From Nemertoderma westbladi (Eukaryota; Xenacoelomorpha; Nemertodermatida; Nemertodermatidae), in NCBI GenBank assembly GCA_032718475.1, contig JAUCBJ010008872.1, positions 1 through 44,822 on the forward strand: a stretch of 44,822 nt of DNA, read 5' to 3'. Numbering within the stretch: the stretch's first letter is position 1; the number at the start of each line of letters is the position of its first letter. Of this stretch, positions 1 to 10,747 are shown in pieces. The notes below the pieces were generated by a model. The model saw nothing but the letters and a program-made list of their open reading frames with translations. It had not been told where the DNA came from and did not search any database. Both the position numbers and the translations under genes were made by a program.

Positions 1-618
1 GTTATTTAATATCGAGTTATCGGTATATAAATTTCTCGGATTATGATCAGTTCTATAGGGAATGTCATTATCAACAGGTCTATAATTACCCTTAATAGGG
101 TTCACTATAGGAGTTTCTACTTCGCTAGCAGTATATATGCGTGTAGGCTCCACACCTTGCGCATGCGATACTTCAGACCTAACAGGTTGACACATTGTTA
201 CAGAGGGTGGTGGTATACCCCTTTGAGTATTTACTAATTTATCGCGTTCGAGCGCGATACTTTGCTGCACTTCTTGCAACTCTAGTCTACTTTCCCTTAC
301 TGTGCCCTTGAATTGCTGGACAGTCTCCTGCATCTGCCCGAGCAGGATATCCATCCCCCGCCGTCTCTCGTCCACCCATTCGACCGCCGAAGCGGGAGTC
401 GCCAACGTTGTAGCGGGCGGACGAGGGACAACGGGCGACAAATTGTGAATATTTCGCTCGGGGTCCAGGACCTGAACTGTCTCTTGGGCAGTTCTGCGGG
501 GCACAGGTAGCTTAGTGCTATGCAGAGGGAATTTAGAGGTAGTTTCAGGGAGCACATGTGCGTCTATCACCGAAGGGGTGATTTCAAGAACAGGCCTAAT
601 TATTTCAGGCTCATCTAC
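1..618 (-). CDS. Downstream part of gag-like gene, runs off left edge
   Basis: An open frame without stops runs on the minus strand from 618 to the window edge (about 206 codons). It is rich in Pro, Thr and Val and has a helical stretch around a DERRRGMDILLGQMQETVQQ-like segment that looks coiled-coil forming. It lies one frame away from the end of the upstream ORF (611-1465): that ORF stops with TGA at 613-611 and this frame opens after TAA at 621-619, so the two overlap by only a few bases. The simplest reading is one gene broken by a one-base indel. A GTAAGT donor-like site sits at the joint, but no acceptor restores phase. No domain is recognised; the gag-like label is inferred from the charged coiled-coil architecture and transposon-rich setting. 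Confidence 0.4.
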
Positions 619-1465
619 TTACTATAGTAGGGAGTCTTTCTATTTTAATTATTTGGTCTGTGGGCTCTGTACTACCTACTTTGGTGTTATTTAGTTGCCT
701 TCTAACAGCTGGAGGCAAATCAGGCAATTTCTGCCGGTGGAATGTTCTTTTACGTCTGCTTAGACGAGATCTATTTCCTTTGCCTTCAGTATCGGTGGTA
801 TCGCCTTCTTCAGATGATGTATATCCCTGTCTTTTGGGAGTAGATCGATTCATCATCTGCATATTACTAGCTGTTAACTGTTTACTGAAGTCGTCTTGCT
901 TCTCTTGAAGCGTTTCCAACTCCAGTTGGGCGATCTCTTCAGCCGCTCTCCGTTCTGCTTCTGCTGCTGCCGCTTTTGCCTCTGCCGCTGCCGCTTTTAC
1001 CTCTGCCGCTGCTTCTGCTACTGCCGCTTTTGCTTCTGCCGCTGCTTCTGCTGCTGCCGCTTTTGCCTCTGCCTCTGCCTTTGCTACTGCCGCTTTTGCT
1101 TCTGCCGCTGCTTCTGCTGCTGCCGCTTTTGCCTCTGCCTCTGCTTTTGCTGCGGCCTTTCTGTCTTCTATACGTTTTTTCCTTACTTGTTCTTCTTGTT
1201 CTCTAACGATGCGGAGTTGTTCATCGAATTTAGCCTGGTTCGCAGCCCTCATTTCCACATCGATGGCATCCAACACAAGTTTGGCTCCTTCGCTATTAGG
1301 GCTAAGTCCCTCTAGCCTTCTCCTCAACTCTTTATCTCCCACGAAACGCTGATAGTCTGACAGATAGATGTCAATGGCATCCCTCTTATGCGGTTTCTCT
1401 GCCGTCACTTCGCTCTCGGTTGTATCTAGTAGACTGTCTGACAGGTTCTGCCTTGCGTCAGACAT
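611..1465 (-). CDS. Gag-like protein with Ala/Glu/Lys coiled-coil repeats
   Basis: 284 codons, ATG at 1465 (MSDARQN start). Residues 1-95 are a mixed charged region, about 95-175 are almost entirely Ala, Glu and Lys in an EAKAAAAEAAAEAK-like pattern predicting a long alpha-helix or coiled coil, and the C-terminal 100 residues are basic and Ser/Thr rich with SRLSRRKR-type clusters. No enzyme motif is present. The gene appears to continue in another frame at 1-618. The helical part is encoded by a GC-rich minisatellite unlike the AT-rich surroundings. It could be a retroelement gag or a host coiled-coil protein; the gag reading is inference. The leader on its 5' side (1466-3360) is repeat-rich, as in a retroelement untranslated region or LTR. 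Confidence 0.45.
   Translation of the reverse strand: MSDARQNLSDSLLDTTESEVTAEKPHKRDAIDIYLSDYQRFVGDKELRRRLEGLSPNSEGAKLVLDAIDVEMRAANQAKFDEQLRIVREQEEQVRKKRIEDRKAAAKAEAEAKAAAAEAAAEAKAAVAKAEAEAKAAAAEAAAEAKAAVAEAAAEVKAAAAEAKAAAAEAERRAAEEIAQLELETLQEKQDDFSKQLTASNMQMMNRSTPKRQGYTSSEEGDTTDTEGKGNRSRLSRRKRTFHRQKLPDLPPAVRRQLNNTKVGSTEPTDQIIKIERLPTIVSR
953..1155. repeat. Coding minisatellite (Ala/Glu/Lys codons)
   Basis: Degenerate 18- to 66-bp repeats of the type CTTCTGCCGCTGCTTCTGC, translated on the minus strand as EAKAAAAEAAA. Longer units are nearly duplicated (compare 1018-1080 with 1084-1150). Copy number probably varies by slippage without breaking the frame. Confidence 0.8.
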
Positions 1466-2780
1466 GCTTATGTGTACAGTTGAATGTCTACTGCTGTATT
1501 ACAGTCTGAGCAAGTCTAGTAACTCAGTATTACCTGCTAGCCTAGTAATTAATTACCGGTACTGCTACTCAGTGTAGCGTGATATATATAATATATTAGA
1601 ATACCGGTATGCTTATAGTATATATAACTATTATTACAGACTAGGTTTATCACAGAATACCGGTATAATTTTAGCACAAATATATATAAATATATAATAG
1701 GCCTATCGGAATACCGGTATACAGCTTACAGTTTGTAGTATATATAATTCTGGACTAGAATTAATTACAAGTACCGGTATAATTTCAGCCAAAATTTATA
1801 GAAATAAAGATAATAGGCCTATCGAAAATACCGGTATATCAATTATTTTAAATAATTGAATTTCTGAATTTTAGGGTTACTTGGTTACTTTACTTACTTT
1901 ATTACCGTTATTTGAGCAGTAATCCAACAGATATTGAGACCTAATGGTTGTATGGTAGGCCTACGATTTATAAATCGTTAGATTTGATTTATAATATATA
2001 TATACCCGTTTTAATGGGTTTTGTCAATGTTTGAAATAAATGTTATTATTTCTGGGGAGCAATCACTACACAAAGCGGTGCGCTTTCAGTGAAGTGTTAC
2101 GTACAGGACACTAAAACAAATAATACTAATTTACCTAAGTTACTTAATACTACAAATTACGTACAATTCGGGTTGAGATTACAATCTCTAAATAAACACA
2201 AAATTTTACAAAAACACAAATACGAATTTTTAGGGTAATTTTACAAGAAGTCTACAAACCAGCCTAACAAAGGGTTAGAAAACCGGTTATTACAACGGAC
2301 AGGGTACTACGGTATTTGAAATAATAAGTAGTAGTAAATACACTGCGTTGTCCAGATAGGAAAATACCACCGCCTGACGACCTATAGCCGTATCGCTATA
2401 GGTTCTACGTTATGTATCACGGAGTGTTCCTACCTAGAAGTTAATAGAGCTAATCGAATGTGCCTATCAACCACTTTACAACACAGATATAATGTCTACA
2501 ATAATTACTTCGGAAAGTACTGTACACTAAACCCTAAATTAGGTACGAGTACTTGTATAACAGATAATCAGTAGTTAAATATACTTGAACAGCTAAAAGA
2601 ACCACGGCATCTGCTGGAGTGACCGATGCACAAAATCACCAGTCTTGACCTACGCCGAGCAGCCCGTGTAGTAACGGGGTTAATTTAACTATAGCGGTAT
2701 GTATAACAAACACAATTACTGTAGGAACAAACTTGGGGAATGAATGTTGCGGATAATCGCATAAACTCTGAATAATAAAT
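1466..2780. other. Non-coding leader with TACCGGTA palindrome array
   Basis: No coding region is recognised. The palindrome TACCGGTA occurs about every 52-62 bp between 1553 and 1838 (near 1554, 1601, 1660, 1712, 1772 and 1830) inside a degenerate repeat that also contains AATAGGCCTATCG. A perfect 9-bp stem, ACCTATAGC/GCTATAGGT with a 6-nt loop, lies at 2380-2403. The region is upstream of the minus-strand gag-like ORF, so it may be its promoter, leader or LTR; that is inference. Confidence 0.5.
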
Positions 2781-2782
2781 AT

Positions 2783-3358
2783 TACGCTACGCGTACAAAC
2801 TACTCAAACAAAATACAGACTGAACACTGACAGACTACTATCAAGCCTAAACAAACTACGGTATATGCAGACTCCGAAATGATTAGGGAGTATGCGCTCT
2901 AACCCAGTAGTGCGACTTATTCTTTAGTTGGGGGTTTACCTTACAGCGTTCGCTGCCCCTACTGCCTAACCGTACTTAATCGGACAGATGATCTACACAC
3001 GCGGCAATCCGCTCAGACCTAATAACAGCCAGACAACTATCCAGCCTACAAATTATCTAAATAAAATTATACGCTACCCGTACAGACTTACACAAACAAA
3101 GTACAGACTAAACGATGGCAGACTACTCTCAAGCCTAAATAAACTACAGGACATGCAGACTCCGAAATGATTAGGGAGTATGCGCTCTAACCCAGTAGTG
3201 CGACTTATTCTTTAGTTGGGGGATTACCTTACAGCGTTCGCTGCCCCTACTGCCTAATCGTACTTAATCGGACAGGTGATCTACACACACTGCAATTCGT
3301 TCGGACTTAACAGCAATCAGACAACAGCTCAGCCTACAAATCGTCTGTACAATCTGAT
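2783..3358. repeat. 288-bp direct tandem repeat, two copies
   Basis: The segment containing GATTAGGGAGTATGCGCTCT is present twice with a 288-bp offset (TTAGGGAG at 2883 and 3171), and flanking sequence matches over nearly the whole unit (ACGCTACGCGTACA against ACGCTACCCGTACA; TACTTAATCGGACAG in both). Divergence is moderate. It lies upstream of the minus-strand gag-like gene. Confidence 0.8.
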
Positions 3359-3359
3359 C

Positions 3360-4845
3360 AGGCTTACACGCCTTCTGTTCAATACTGGCCTACAAATAAA
3401 TAAAACTTGACAGAAATAAGTAAACCATATAAAGGTATAAGGGGTGATCAATCCCTAATCCCCTAAACAGCCTACCGGTATACAACAATCAAATCGAATA
3501 ATACTAGTGTACTTATACGGCAGTACCGGTTAGAACAGTTAGGCCTACTGACCTACAGGTGTACCGTTCAGGTTTACCGGTTGACCGGTACTTTCAACTT
3601 TATTGCTTACTGCAACAAAGAAGCTATATCCTTTAATGTTCGCGCTTTCAGACCTTTGGCAGTTTAACCCACCAAATTAAGATGTCTTCTAGATATTAAA
3701 TCTGTTTTTAGTCTATGACAAGTATTTGATTCACTACACTAGTCGAAACCAATCCGTGCGCGACCATTCACCCGCTGGAGATTCCCGGGAGATTGGGTTC
3801 GACGGTTTAATTTTATTGCTATGTAAGCCTAATGTATTATTCGACTGACAGTACTATATAATCTCTGACAATATTATTCACCTTCGGTAATATTAACAGT
3901 TCCTTTAGGACGTGGCGCTTTATCTATATAAACAGAGTTATGACTTAAACTACTCACAACGATATGGCTTAATTATAATTCACATATATGGCGCATTCTT
4001 TAGGAATTGCTTCTTTAACAGACTCACTCATACACAATGCTGCACAATACTGCACACTAATCTGCCAATCTTCACTGATTTTAGTCACATATAAAAGGAA
4101 CACAGGCTGACTCATGTAGGGTCTATCAAATAACATTAGATTCACTTCAAACCACTTCAACATAAGTCACAATCGTTATTGGTAACCTTTCTCTCTTACC
4201 TTCGGTATATCAAGAATATTGGGTTTCGGGGTTATTTATCGTTATTCCAAATATAATAATTCATCAACCATATTATGAAGAACTGACAGTAAATAGCAGT
4301 ATAAAACAACAACTGAACACTGATTGTTATGAGTTTGCAATGTTTCAGCAGTCAGTATGTATGATCAGTTAGCAGTGATTCCATGAGTCGGTAGTTAAAG
4401 GATATATGCCCTTTATAATTAAACCTACTAGTGTAAGACTAAAAACTGAAAACACGGAGGTGCCAAAGCCGGTTCTTAGGCTCTGGGCAAAAACATAACA
4501 CTGAACTACTGAGTTTCTGTATATACCTCCAACACAAAGATAACAAACGCTCTGATTGGTCAACCTGAACAACGAGAGAACAGAGAAACAAAGAAACGTC
4601 GACGTGGCAATATCAGCTGCTAGCTGTCGTCATGGTAGCGACACTGTTTTCAAGAGTATCGAGCTTTTACGTCACGGAATTACGGATTATGTCCTCTAAA
4701 GTACAAATACAGAAGAAATAGCTCTTATGTCCGCTAAAACACCAGTACAGCAAGGACACGGCCTTTTTATGCCTGGTAAACCAACTACAGAGTACTTTAC
4801 GGGAAAAATAAGGAAAAATAACCGGACAATTCAGTAAAAGCTTTT
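3360..4845. other. AT-rich stretch, nothing recognised
   Basis: Only short random-looking open frames of 60-70 codons occur here, on both strands. No known domain, tRNA box or clear repeat was seen, apart from a few ACCGGT motifs near 3474-3585. Confidence 0.6.
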
Positions 4846-4847
4846 AC

Positions 4848-5592
4848 AAGATTTCATGAAATTTGAAACAGAGTTAGTTTCACCTCCCTCCTCCTTGCTG
4901 GGTGAGCCAGAATTTTTATTTTCACTTTCATTATTTAGCTACAAGCGTTTAAAAAAGGTGTCTCTGGTGATATTTCTCCAGTTACACTCCAGTTATTCTT
5001 CAACCTTTAGTGATTTGTTGGTACTGAAGGAAAGCTGGCCATGTAAGGATTCCAAATATGTAACATAATCTGAATTTGGTTGGGAAATAGCTGAGATATG
5101 AGCGTTTCAAAAGTTGCATGGTTTTGCATCTGCATGAGGCTATTTTATTCTATTAAATAAAAATACCATATTCTAGAAAATCTTGTTTATTTATGAATAG
5201 CTACGTAATAGTATAATTAAAGAGGTATTGTATTGTTGCCCAGCTACGTATGGAATAAACAAAATGTTCTAGAATATGGTACATTAATTAAATATAATAA
5301 ATGGCCTGCAGGGGAAGCAAATACATGCAACATTCGAATGCCCATATCTCAGGTATTTCCTTATTATGAAATTCAAATGTTTTTACATATTTGGAATCCT
5401 TGCATGGGTAGCTTTCTATTGGTACCATCAAACCACTATAAGGTTGAAGAATGATTGCACTGTGACCTGTGAAATATCGCCGGAGACACATTTTTCAAAC
5501 GCTTGTAGTTAAAGAATGAATGCGAACATAAAAAATTCTGGCTCACCCAGCAAGGAGGAGGGAGGTGAAACTGAGCCTGTTTCAAATTTCAT
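4848..5592. mobile_element. Foldback element (large imperfect palindrome)
   Basis: The left arm, starting near CATGAAATTTGAAACAGAG at 4854, is repeated inverted in the right arm ending near 5592. Matching blocks include CCTCCCTCCTCCTTGCTGGG (4882 region against 5550 region), CTACAAGCGTTT, and AAGGATTCCAAATATGTAA, in mirrored order around a centre near 5220. Arms are about 370 bp and perhaps 75-80% alike by eye. A short piece of the same family (AAATTTCATGCAAT, AAGATTTGTAGAAA) recurs at 13708-13740. This fits a foldback or long-TIR non-autonomous DNA transposon; no transposase is present. Confidence 0.7.
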
Positions 5593-5668
5593 GCAATCTC
5601 ATTAAGATTTGTAGAAAAATTTGGGGGGGGGGGGTGGCAGGTATCTGAATAACGACACTATATTCCAG

Positions 5669-6002
5669 GACATGGTTGGTGGTGTTACAATACTTACGCC
5701 GACGCAGCGGCGAATCAAGACAATGAGGTCTGTACATTGTGCGACATAGTGTCACGATGGTTGCCATGGTCCCGGGCCCTTCAACTGTTCCTCTTGTCGA
5801 AAGTACGAGGTTGTTCGACATAATTTACGGAACTATACCGACTACTGACGGGATTATCCAACCGACCGTTGGAACGTTACTGCGAATAATACGACAGACA
5901 CCATGGTAACAGTAGAATGCGTCCGGGATTGTTCTAGAACAGAAGATAGGAAGATACCCGGTCCTGCCTTGCCTCTCGAATTGCACTGGTTCGTATTTTG
6001 TA
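5669..6002 (+). pseudogene. ErbB/EGFR-like receptor exon: cysteine-rich ectodomain, broken
   Basis: From an acceptor AG at 5667-5668 the frame reads a YADA segment followed by paired cysteines (EVCTLCDI), then, in another frame, CHDGCHGPGPFNCSSC and later ECVRDC. This spacing of paired cysteines with GPGP is that of the furin-like repeats of the ErbB ectodomain. Two lesions are visible: the frame change near 5748, consistent with loss of 2 bp in a GT run, and an in-frame TGA at 5846-5848. The exon can end at 6002 before GTGAGG; this leaves one base, which joins the GT opening the next exon (6460) to give a Ser codon, so the splice phase fits. ErbB receptors are membrane receptor tyrosine kinases for EGF-family ligands. 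This copy looks decayed, unless the sequence has errors. Confidence 0.7.
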
Positions 6003-6459
6003 GTGAGGAAAATGCAATTATTTCACCTCAGTAATTTATTAAATATGAACCTTAACAAAATTGTCAGTTACTGGAGTTATAGTGATCCAAAAATGTGGGA
6101 GACACATTTGCAAGAAACTTTCGAAAAAATAGTTTCAATCAATTTCAGTAGTAAAATATAACAGTATATCACATTTAATAACCAACTGCGTTTTTAGAGG
6201 TAGTTTGTTGTCGTAGGATAGAGGAAATTCCTCAGAAATAATTAAATTATTGTTGTTATGGTGATTTATCTAGGGTGACTTGATGAAGCGCCAGACTTAA
6301 GATGTGAAAGTACATATCGATACCATATCAGGTCTTTTTGTGTTAAAGTGCAGTTTTGTTTTCAGCTGACTTTTCTAGAATTATAAACATTATTAGTAAC
6401 TAATAAGAAAGTATATATCTATGCTTTAGGTTTTATTGAGTTTGGTTTCATTTATTCAG

Positions 6460-6899
6460 GTAATTCCTACGTGCATCGGGACTCCATCAACGGCATCGCC
6501 TATTGCCGCTACTGCCACGAAGAGTGCGTGGGCGGTTGCTACAACGACACGCGGGCAGGCTGCGTCGGTTGTCGGGGCGTCCGACACCAGGACGAATGTC
6601 TGCGAACCGGTCCGCGGGGCACCTTCGAGAACCGAACGCGTTTCTGTTTGACGTACAACAACGAGACTTCGCAATCCCCTCGCGTTTCCGGGTTGGAAGT
6701 TGCGGAGATCGTCTATAAGATAGTCGTACCTGTCATTCTAGGGATTATAGTGATCGCGATATTGGCGTGTTTGTTTCTATGCAAACGGGAACAGAAGCAG
6801 AAGCGAGAGTACGCCATGCAGCTGGCGTCATTGAACGATTCTGCCCCGCTCTCCCCCAGTGGCGTCGCACCAAATAAAGCCCAGCTGAGATTAATAAAG
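6460..6899 (+). pseudogene. ErbB/EGFR-like receptor exon: last Cys repeats, TM helix, juxtamembrane
   Basis: The exon starts after TTTATTCAG (AG 6458-6459). It encodes the final cysteine-rich module (CRYCHEECVGGC, then GCVGC), a short acidic stalk, a transmembrane helix of about 24 hydrophobic residues (IVVPVILGIIVIAILACLFL), a basic stop-transfer stretch (KREQKQKR), and a juxtamembrane segment ending LSPSGVAPNKAQLRLIK. The last piece closely matches the TPSGEAPNQALLRILK juxtamembrane motif of vertebrate EGFR, which makes the family call strong. A donor GTAGGT follows at 6900. The exon is noticeably GC-richer than its flanks, as expected for old coding DNA. This exon is intact, but its neighbours are damaged and its phase does not fit the next exon. 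Confidence 0.88.
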
Positions 6900-7018
6900 G
6901 TAGGTAATTCTCAGTTACATTAATAAAGGTTAGTAATTCTCAGTTACATTAATAAAGGTTAGTAATTCTCAGTTACATTAATAAAGGTTAGATAGGGGGG
7001 GGGGGGGGGGGGGGGGGG
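6885..7018. repeat. Tandem copies of the exon/intron boundary plus a G24 run
   Basis: The sequence around the ErbB donor (ATTAATAAAGG followed by TTAGTAATTCTCAGTTAC) is repeated about three more times downstream with a period near 31 bp, and a diverged copy occurs at about 7246-7275. A run of 24 G follows at 6995-7018. Each copy carries a GT after AAAG, so the array multiplies potential splice donors. Confidence 0.8.
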
Positions 7019-7104
7019 AATTTTTAACGCAATAAAAATTCATCCCTCTCCAGGGGAAATTCGACGCAAATAACAGCTGATTACTCTCAAAAATAAAACT
7101 ATAA

Positions 7105-7190
7105 CCTGTTCTATTGTGTTTGGTTTATTGTTTTGGTTAAGATAACGTGCCACTGTAACCTTCTCCTTTCCCTAAATTGAGAATTTAACA
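7105..7190 (+). repeat. Dispersed repeat family, copy 1
   Basis: Contains TTTATTGTTTTGGTTA followed by CCACTGTAACCT and CTCCTTTCC. The same block recurs at about 10180-10265, 16120-16205 and 24455-24535, with a partial copy at 15345-15400. It is probably the tail of a SINE or other short interspersed element; its class is not identified. Confidence 0.6.
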
Positions 7191-7301
7191 TTGAGGCGAG
7201 ATATTAATTCGCAAAGATTGAGATTTGCGTCTGTGATTCTAAGCTAGATTAATAAAGGTTGCTAATTCTCATTTAGGCGATCTCATTAACTTTTTCATTA
7301 G

Positions 7302-7470
7302 GAAACTGATGAAGCGTCTTAGCATCCTCGGATCCGGTGCTTTTGGTACCGGCTACCGCGAGATGTGGACAATGACTCCAGAACAGAGTGGAGGTACCGT
7401 GAGGAAGATAATCGAGGCAGTTAAAGTTCTACACGAACACGCGGCAACCAAGAGCGCTGAGTTACTCGAG
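7302..7470 (+). pseudogene. ErbB/EGFR-like receptor exon: kinase glycine loop and ATP-binding Lys
   Basis: After CATTAG the frame at 7303 encodes KLMKRLSILGSGAFGTGY, the EGFR-type glycine-rich loop (GSGAFG). It then encodes a linker and AVKVLHE, which holds the VAIK-type lysine that anchors ATP, and ends SAELLE before donor GTAGGT. The end is phase 0 and lines up with the ILD end of human EGFR exon 19, a conserved intron position. The usual Val after the loop (TVY) is Gly here (TGY). The acceptor leaves one base before the first codon, so it needs a preceding exon ending with two extra bases, but the 6899 donor leaves none; this is a further sign of decay or an unrecognised splice. No further kinase exons are visible downstream in the window. 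Confidence 0.8.
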
Positions 7471-8329
7471 GTAGGTGCTTATATGCTTTGTCTTACGTTG
7501 TATGTTACTATCAAAATAATATGTATATAATCATATTATGTACAACAACCACCACCTATAATAATTGCACCCATTTGGCTTCAACTAAATGTGTGTTTGG
7601 CACTTTTTAGTGCTCTCTCACTGTTTGTTGACTCAGTATCTTGACACACCTTATCACACCGCACTCTAACTCAGTCAATAGCCAATATTACATCCACCGT
7701 TGTTACTCACTTAATTATGTCCTTTATTGGTTTGGTATAATTCATCACAATTAGAACCTTAAAGTAAAGCGATCGATCGCTGGACGTGTGAAACACTACC
7801 ACCGGAGGTAACCCGTAAGCTCCTCTCTACAAAGCATTCGTGACGAATCGAAAACTTCCTTGGTCCCCCTCCTGGGCTCAAGTAATCACTTCTCTTAAAC
7901 CCAAAGCAATCTGTGGCTACGATTTTGTAACATTCCAGTCATCCAGGAGCCTGTAATAGTTGCAAACTAACACAAGCACGAATCCGTGTTTAGCACATGA
8001 ATACGCGTTTTCAGGGTTTTTTTTCAAATTCTGGACCATGAAAATAAATTAACACTTTTAAAAGGAATGTTGGTCAATTTTTAAACTCTATTTTCAACTG
8101 AATGTAACATGTAATGATATACTAATTGTTCAATCAATAATTACCGGTACTATTATGGTGGCAGTTAGGCCTTATTATAGTGACCCTATAGTTCGGTTAG
8201 CTGCAGGTGTTCTGATAGTATCGTAAGATCTCTAAGGGCGACTGCATTACCAGTAACAAATACAAAAGCAAGTAAAACTGATTGTTTTACCTTTTACATA
8301 TCGCCCCGGACAGAATACATTATGTGAAT
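7471..8329. other. Non-coding, nothing recognised
   Basis: AT-rich DNA between the last visible ErbB exon and the zinc-finger duplication. If the receptor gene continues, this is intron. No repeat or coding segment was recognised apart from one TACCGGTA near 8143. Confidence 0.55.
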
Positions 8330-8415
8330 CTATGTTTTACACTGCAAACAATTCAGTTTAGCATTTCATAATCCGCGTTTTGACCGAGTTTAGAAAGCGT
8401 TCCCTATCTCCGAGC

Positions 8416-8996
<581 letters not shown>

Positions 8997-9204
8997 CTAG
9001 AGAAAGGATGATTTGAGTGGATCAATAATAATCGATAATATTTATGAAAATCGGAAGATTTTTTAAGTAATGGAATAATTAAGAGGCCGTTCATAAATAA
9101 AGTCGTTACATAAATGAAGGTTTATTCAGTAAAATTTGACCCCAACCCCCCCCTCCCGAACTTGTACTATACTCCGCAAAGCTGGTGGCCTCGAAATGAC
9201 AACT

Positions 9205-9375
9205 TTACATACAATGGAATCCCTCTCAATAAAACTAACTGCTACGAATACATCGGTTTAATTATCCAGCCTTCACTCTGTTTTACCGAACATTTACAAC
9301 AAAATAAATATTGCGCCAACTCAACCACTCAGGTCTTTAAACCAGTTAACTTTGCTCTCAGTAGTAAAGAATAAA
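9205..9375 (+). pseudogene. LINE reverse-transcriptase-like fragment (left duplicate)
   Basis: Encodes FTYNGIPLNKTNCYEYIGLI, matching the region downstream of the catalytic centre in many non-LTR reverse transcriptases (the YLG/YIGL motif followed by EHL). Only about 50 codons remain. The same piece lies at 15748-15925. No flanking LINE domains are visible, so it is an old fragment carried within the duplication. Confidence 0.5.
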
Positions 9376-9501
9376 GATCGGCCACAAAATTTTCTATATG
9401 ACCGGTGTACAAGAAAACTCCCTCTTGAAATGACTCCTCAGTCATCTCAGCCTATGTTGAGTTGAGAACACTCCTCAGTCGACTCAGCCTAGGCTGAGAA
9501 C

Positions 9502-10094
9502 GGCTCTCTTACAGTTTGCAGTGCCACCTATATATTCAATATAATTCAAAAAAATATAATTGTTATAATTATATAATTTACTCTACGTACAATTGCATTT
9601 TGTTACGTCTTGTGTAGCTAATGTTTTTATTGTTTGTTACTAAACCGGGTACACTTCCTTCACTTCCTTCTAGTTTCCCTCATTATGATATGATAGATTA
9701 AAAATTATCATTTTATTATATCAAAAAATTGCAAAATGGCAAGCTAGCTAGTTTTTGTTTCTTGTTTTTTAAATGTTCTAGAACATTATCAATCCATTTC
9801 ATATAAAAATGAGGTTCTAGAACAAATATTTTTTGTTCTAGAACAAAAAATACAAAGCACTAGTTAATTTGTTAATTTTTTATTGTATGTTATCTTTGTA
9901 TAAATTTTTTATACTTGCTATTTTTTGTTTCTTTTTTTAATGTTCTAGAACATATTATCTATACATTAAATATAAAAATGTTGTTCTAGAACAAATATTT
10001 TTTGTTCTAGAACAAATATTTTTTGTTCTAGGACAAATATTTTAAGATCATTTTATTCTATAAAATATGGCTATAATGGCACAGTAAGAGTCCC
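9502..10094. mobile_element. Non-autonomous DNA transposon with 8-bp target duplication
   Basis: Flanked by CTGAGAAC at 9494-9501 and 10095-10102. The paralogous locus has a single CTGAGAAC at 16031-16038 and no insert, so this is a filled site next to a natural empty site. The termini are inverted: GGCTCTCTTACAGT at the left and the reverse complement of the right end GGGACTCTTACTGT. The 593-bp interior is AT-rich with repeated TTCTAGAACA motifs and has no transposase. An 8-bp duplication and GG start suggest Merlin or a relative; hAT is less likely because of the terminal bases. Confidence 0.8.
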
Positions 10095-10179
10095 CTGAGA
10101 ACACTCCCCTCAGGCTTAGATGACTCCCCTAACTTATTTATAATTCTTATTCGTACCTGTGTTATTTTCTTATATTCCA

Positions 10180-10265
10180 AAATAAAACTGTAACCTATGT
10201 TATTGAGATATCGTTTATTGTTTTGGTTAGAAAGGCCCGCCACTGTAACCTGCTCCTTTCCGTTA
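10180..10265 (+). repeat. Dispersed repeat family, copy 2
   Basis: CGTTTATTGTTTTGGTTAGA followed by CCACTGTAACCTGCTCC. This copy and the one at 16120-16205 are in corresponding positions of the segmental duplication. Confidence 0.6.
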
Positions 10266-10747
10266 ATTAAGAAATCTAGGGAGAAAACTGGGGAGTGTTC
10301 TCAGCAGAGGCTGAGAAGACTGGGGAGTCATATTTGGTGCGGAGTTATCTCCGCCTGTTACACCGTCCGCCCTTTAAATTATTACAAGAATCGGCAAACA
10401 CCTTGCGCATAACAACCTCAAAGAACTGGAAGAGATCAGAACCCAGCACATAAAATGTCTGCATCCTCAACCTCGGAGCAATGGTTTTATAATAAAGCGC
10501 TCAAATTAACAAACGGAAAAACCAGGACTCCTAGCGCTTTATGATGAAAGATTTCCATGATTTAATAGAAATAAATAGTAAATAGTACCTGTCCACCACC
10601 ATAGGTGATCTTCCACCACAGTAAACCCTTCTATTGTTTCCCAAGTTGCCTCGGTTCCCATTTATCGACCACTGAAGGATGAAAGTCAGGGTTGCGCTAG
10701 GCTGCAGCATTTAAAGCACTGAGCCCAAACAGTGTTGAACACTATAG

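Noticed and set aside
896-1315. Cys/Leu-rich plus-strand ORFs
   Set aside because: They are the opposite strand of the Ala/Glu/Lys minisatellite and have no motif of their own.
5582-5821. Minus-strand 79-codon ORF beginning MSNNLVLSTRG and followed by GTAAGT
   Set aside because: It is antisense to the ErbB cysteine-rich exon at 5669-6002, whose plus-strand frames show clear family motifs; the GTAAGT is coincidental.
7471-7530. Continuation of kinase coding past SAELLE (GAYML resembles EAYVM)
   Set aside because: A good donor GTAGGT lies exactly there and the following codons lose kinase similarity and stop.
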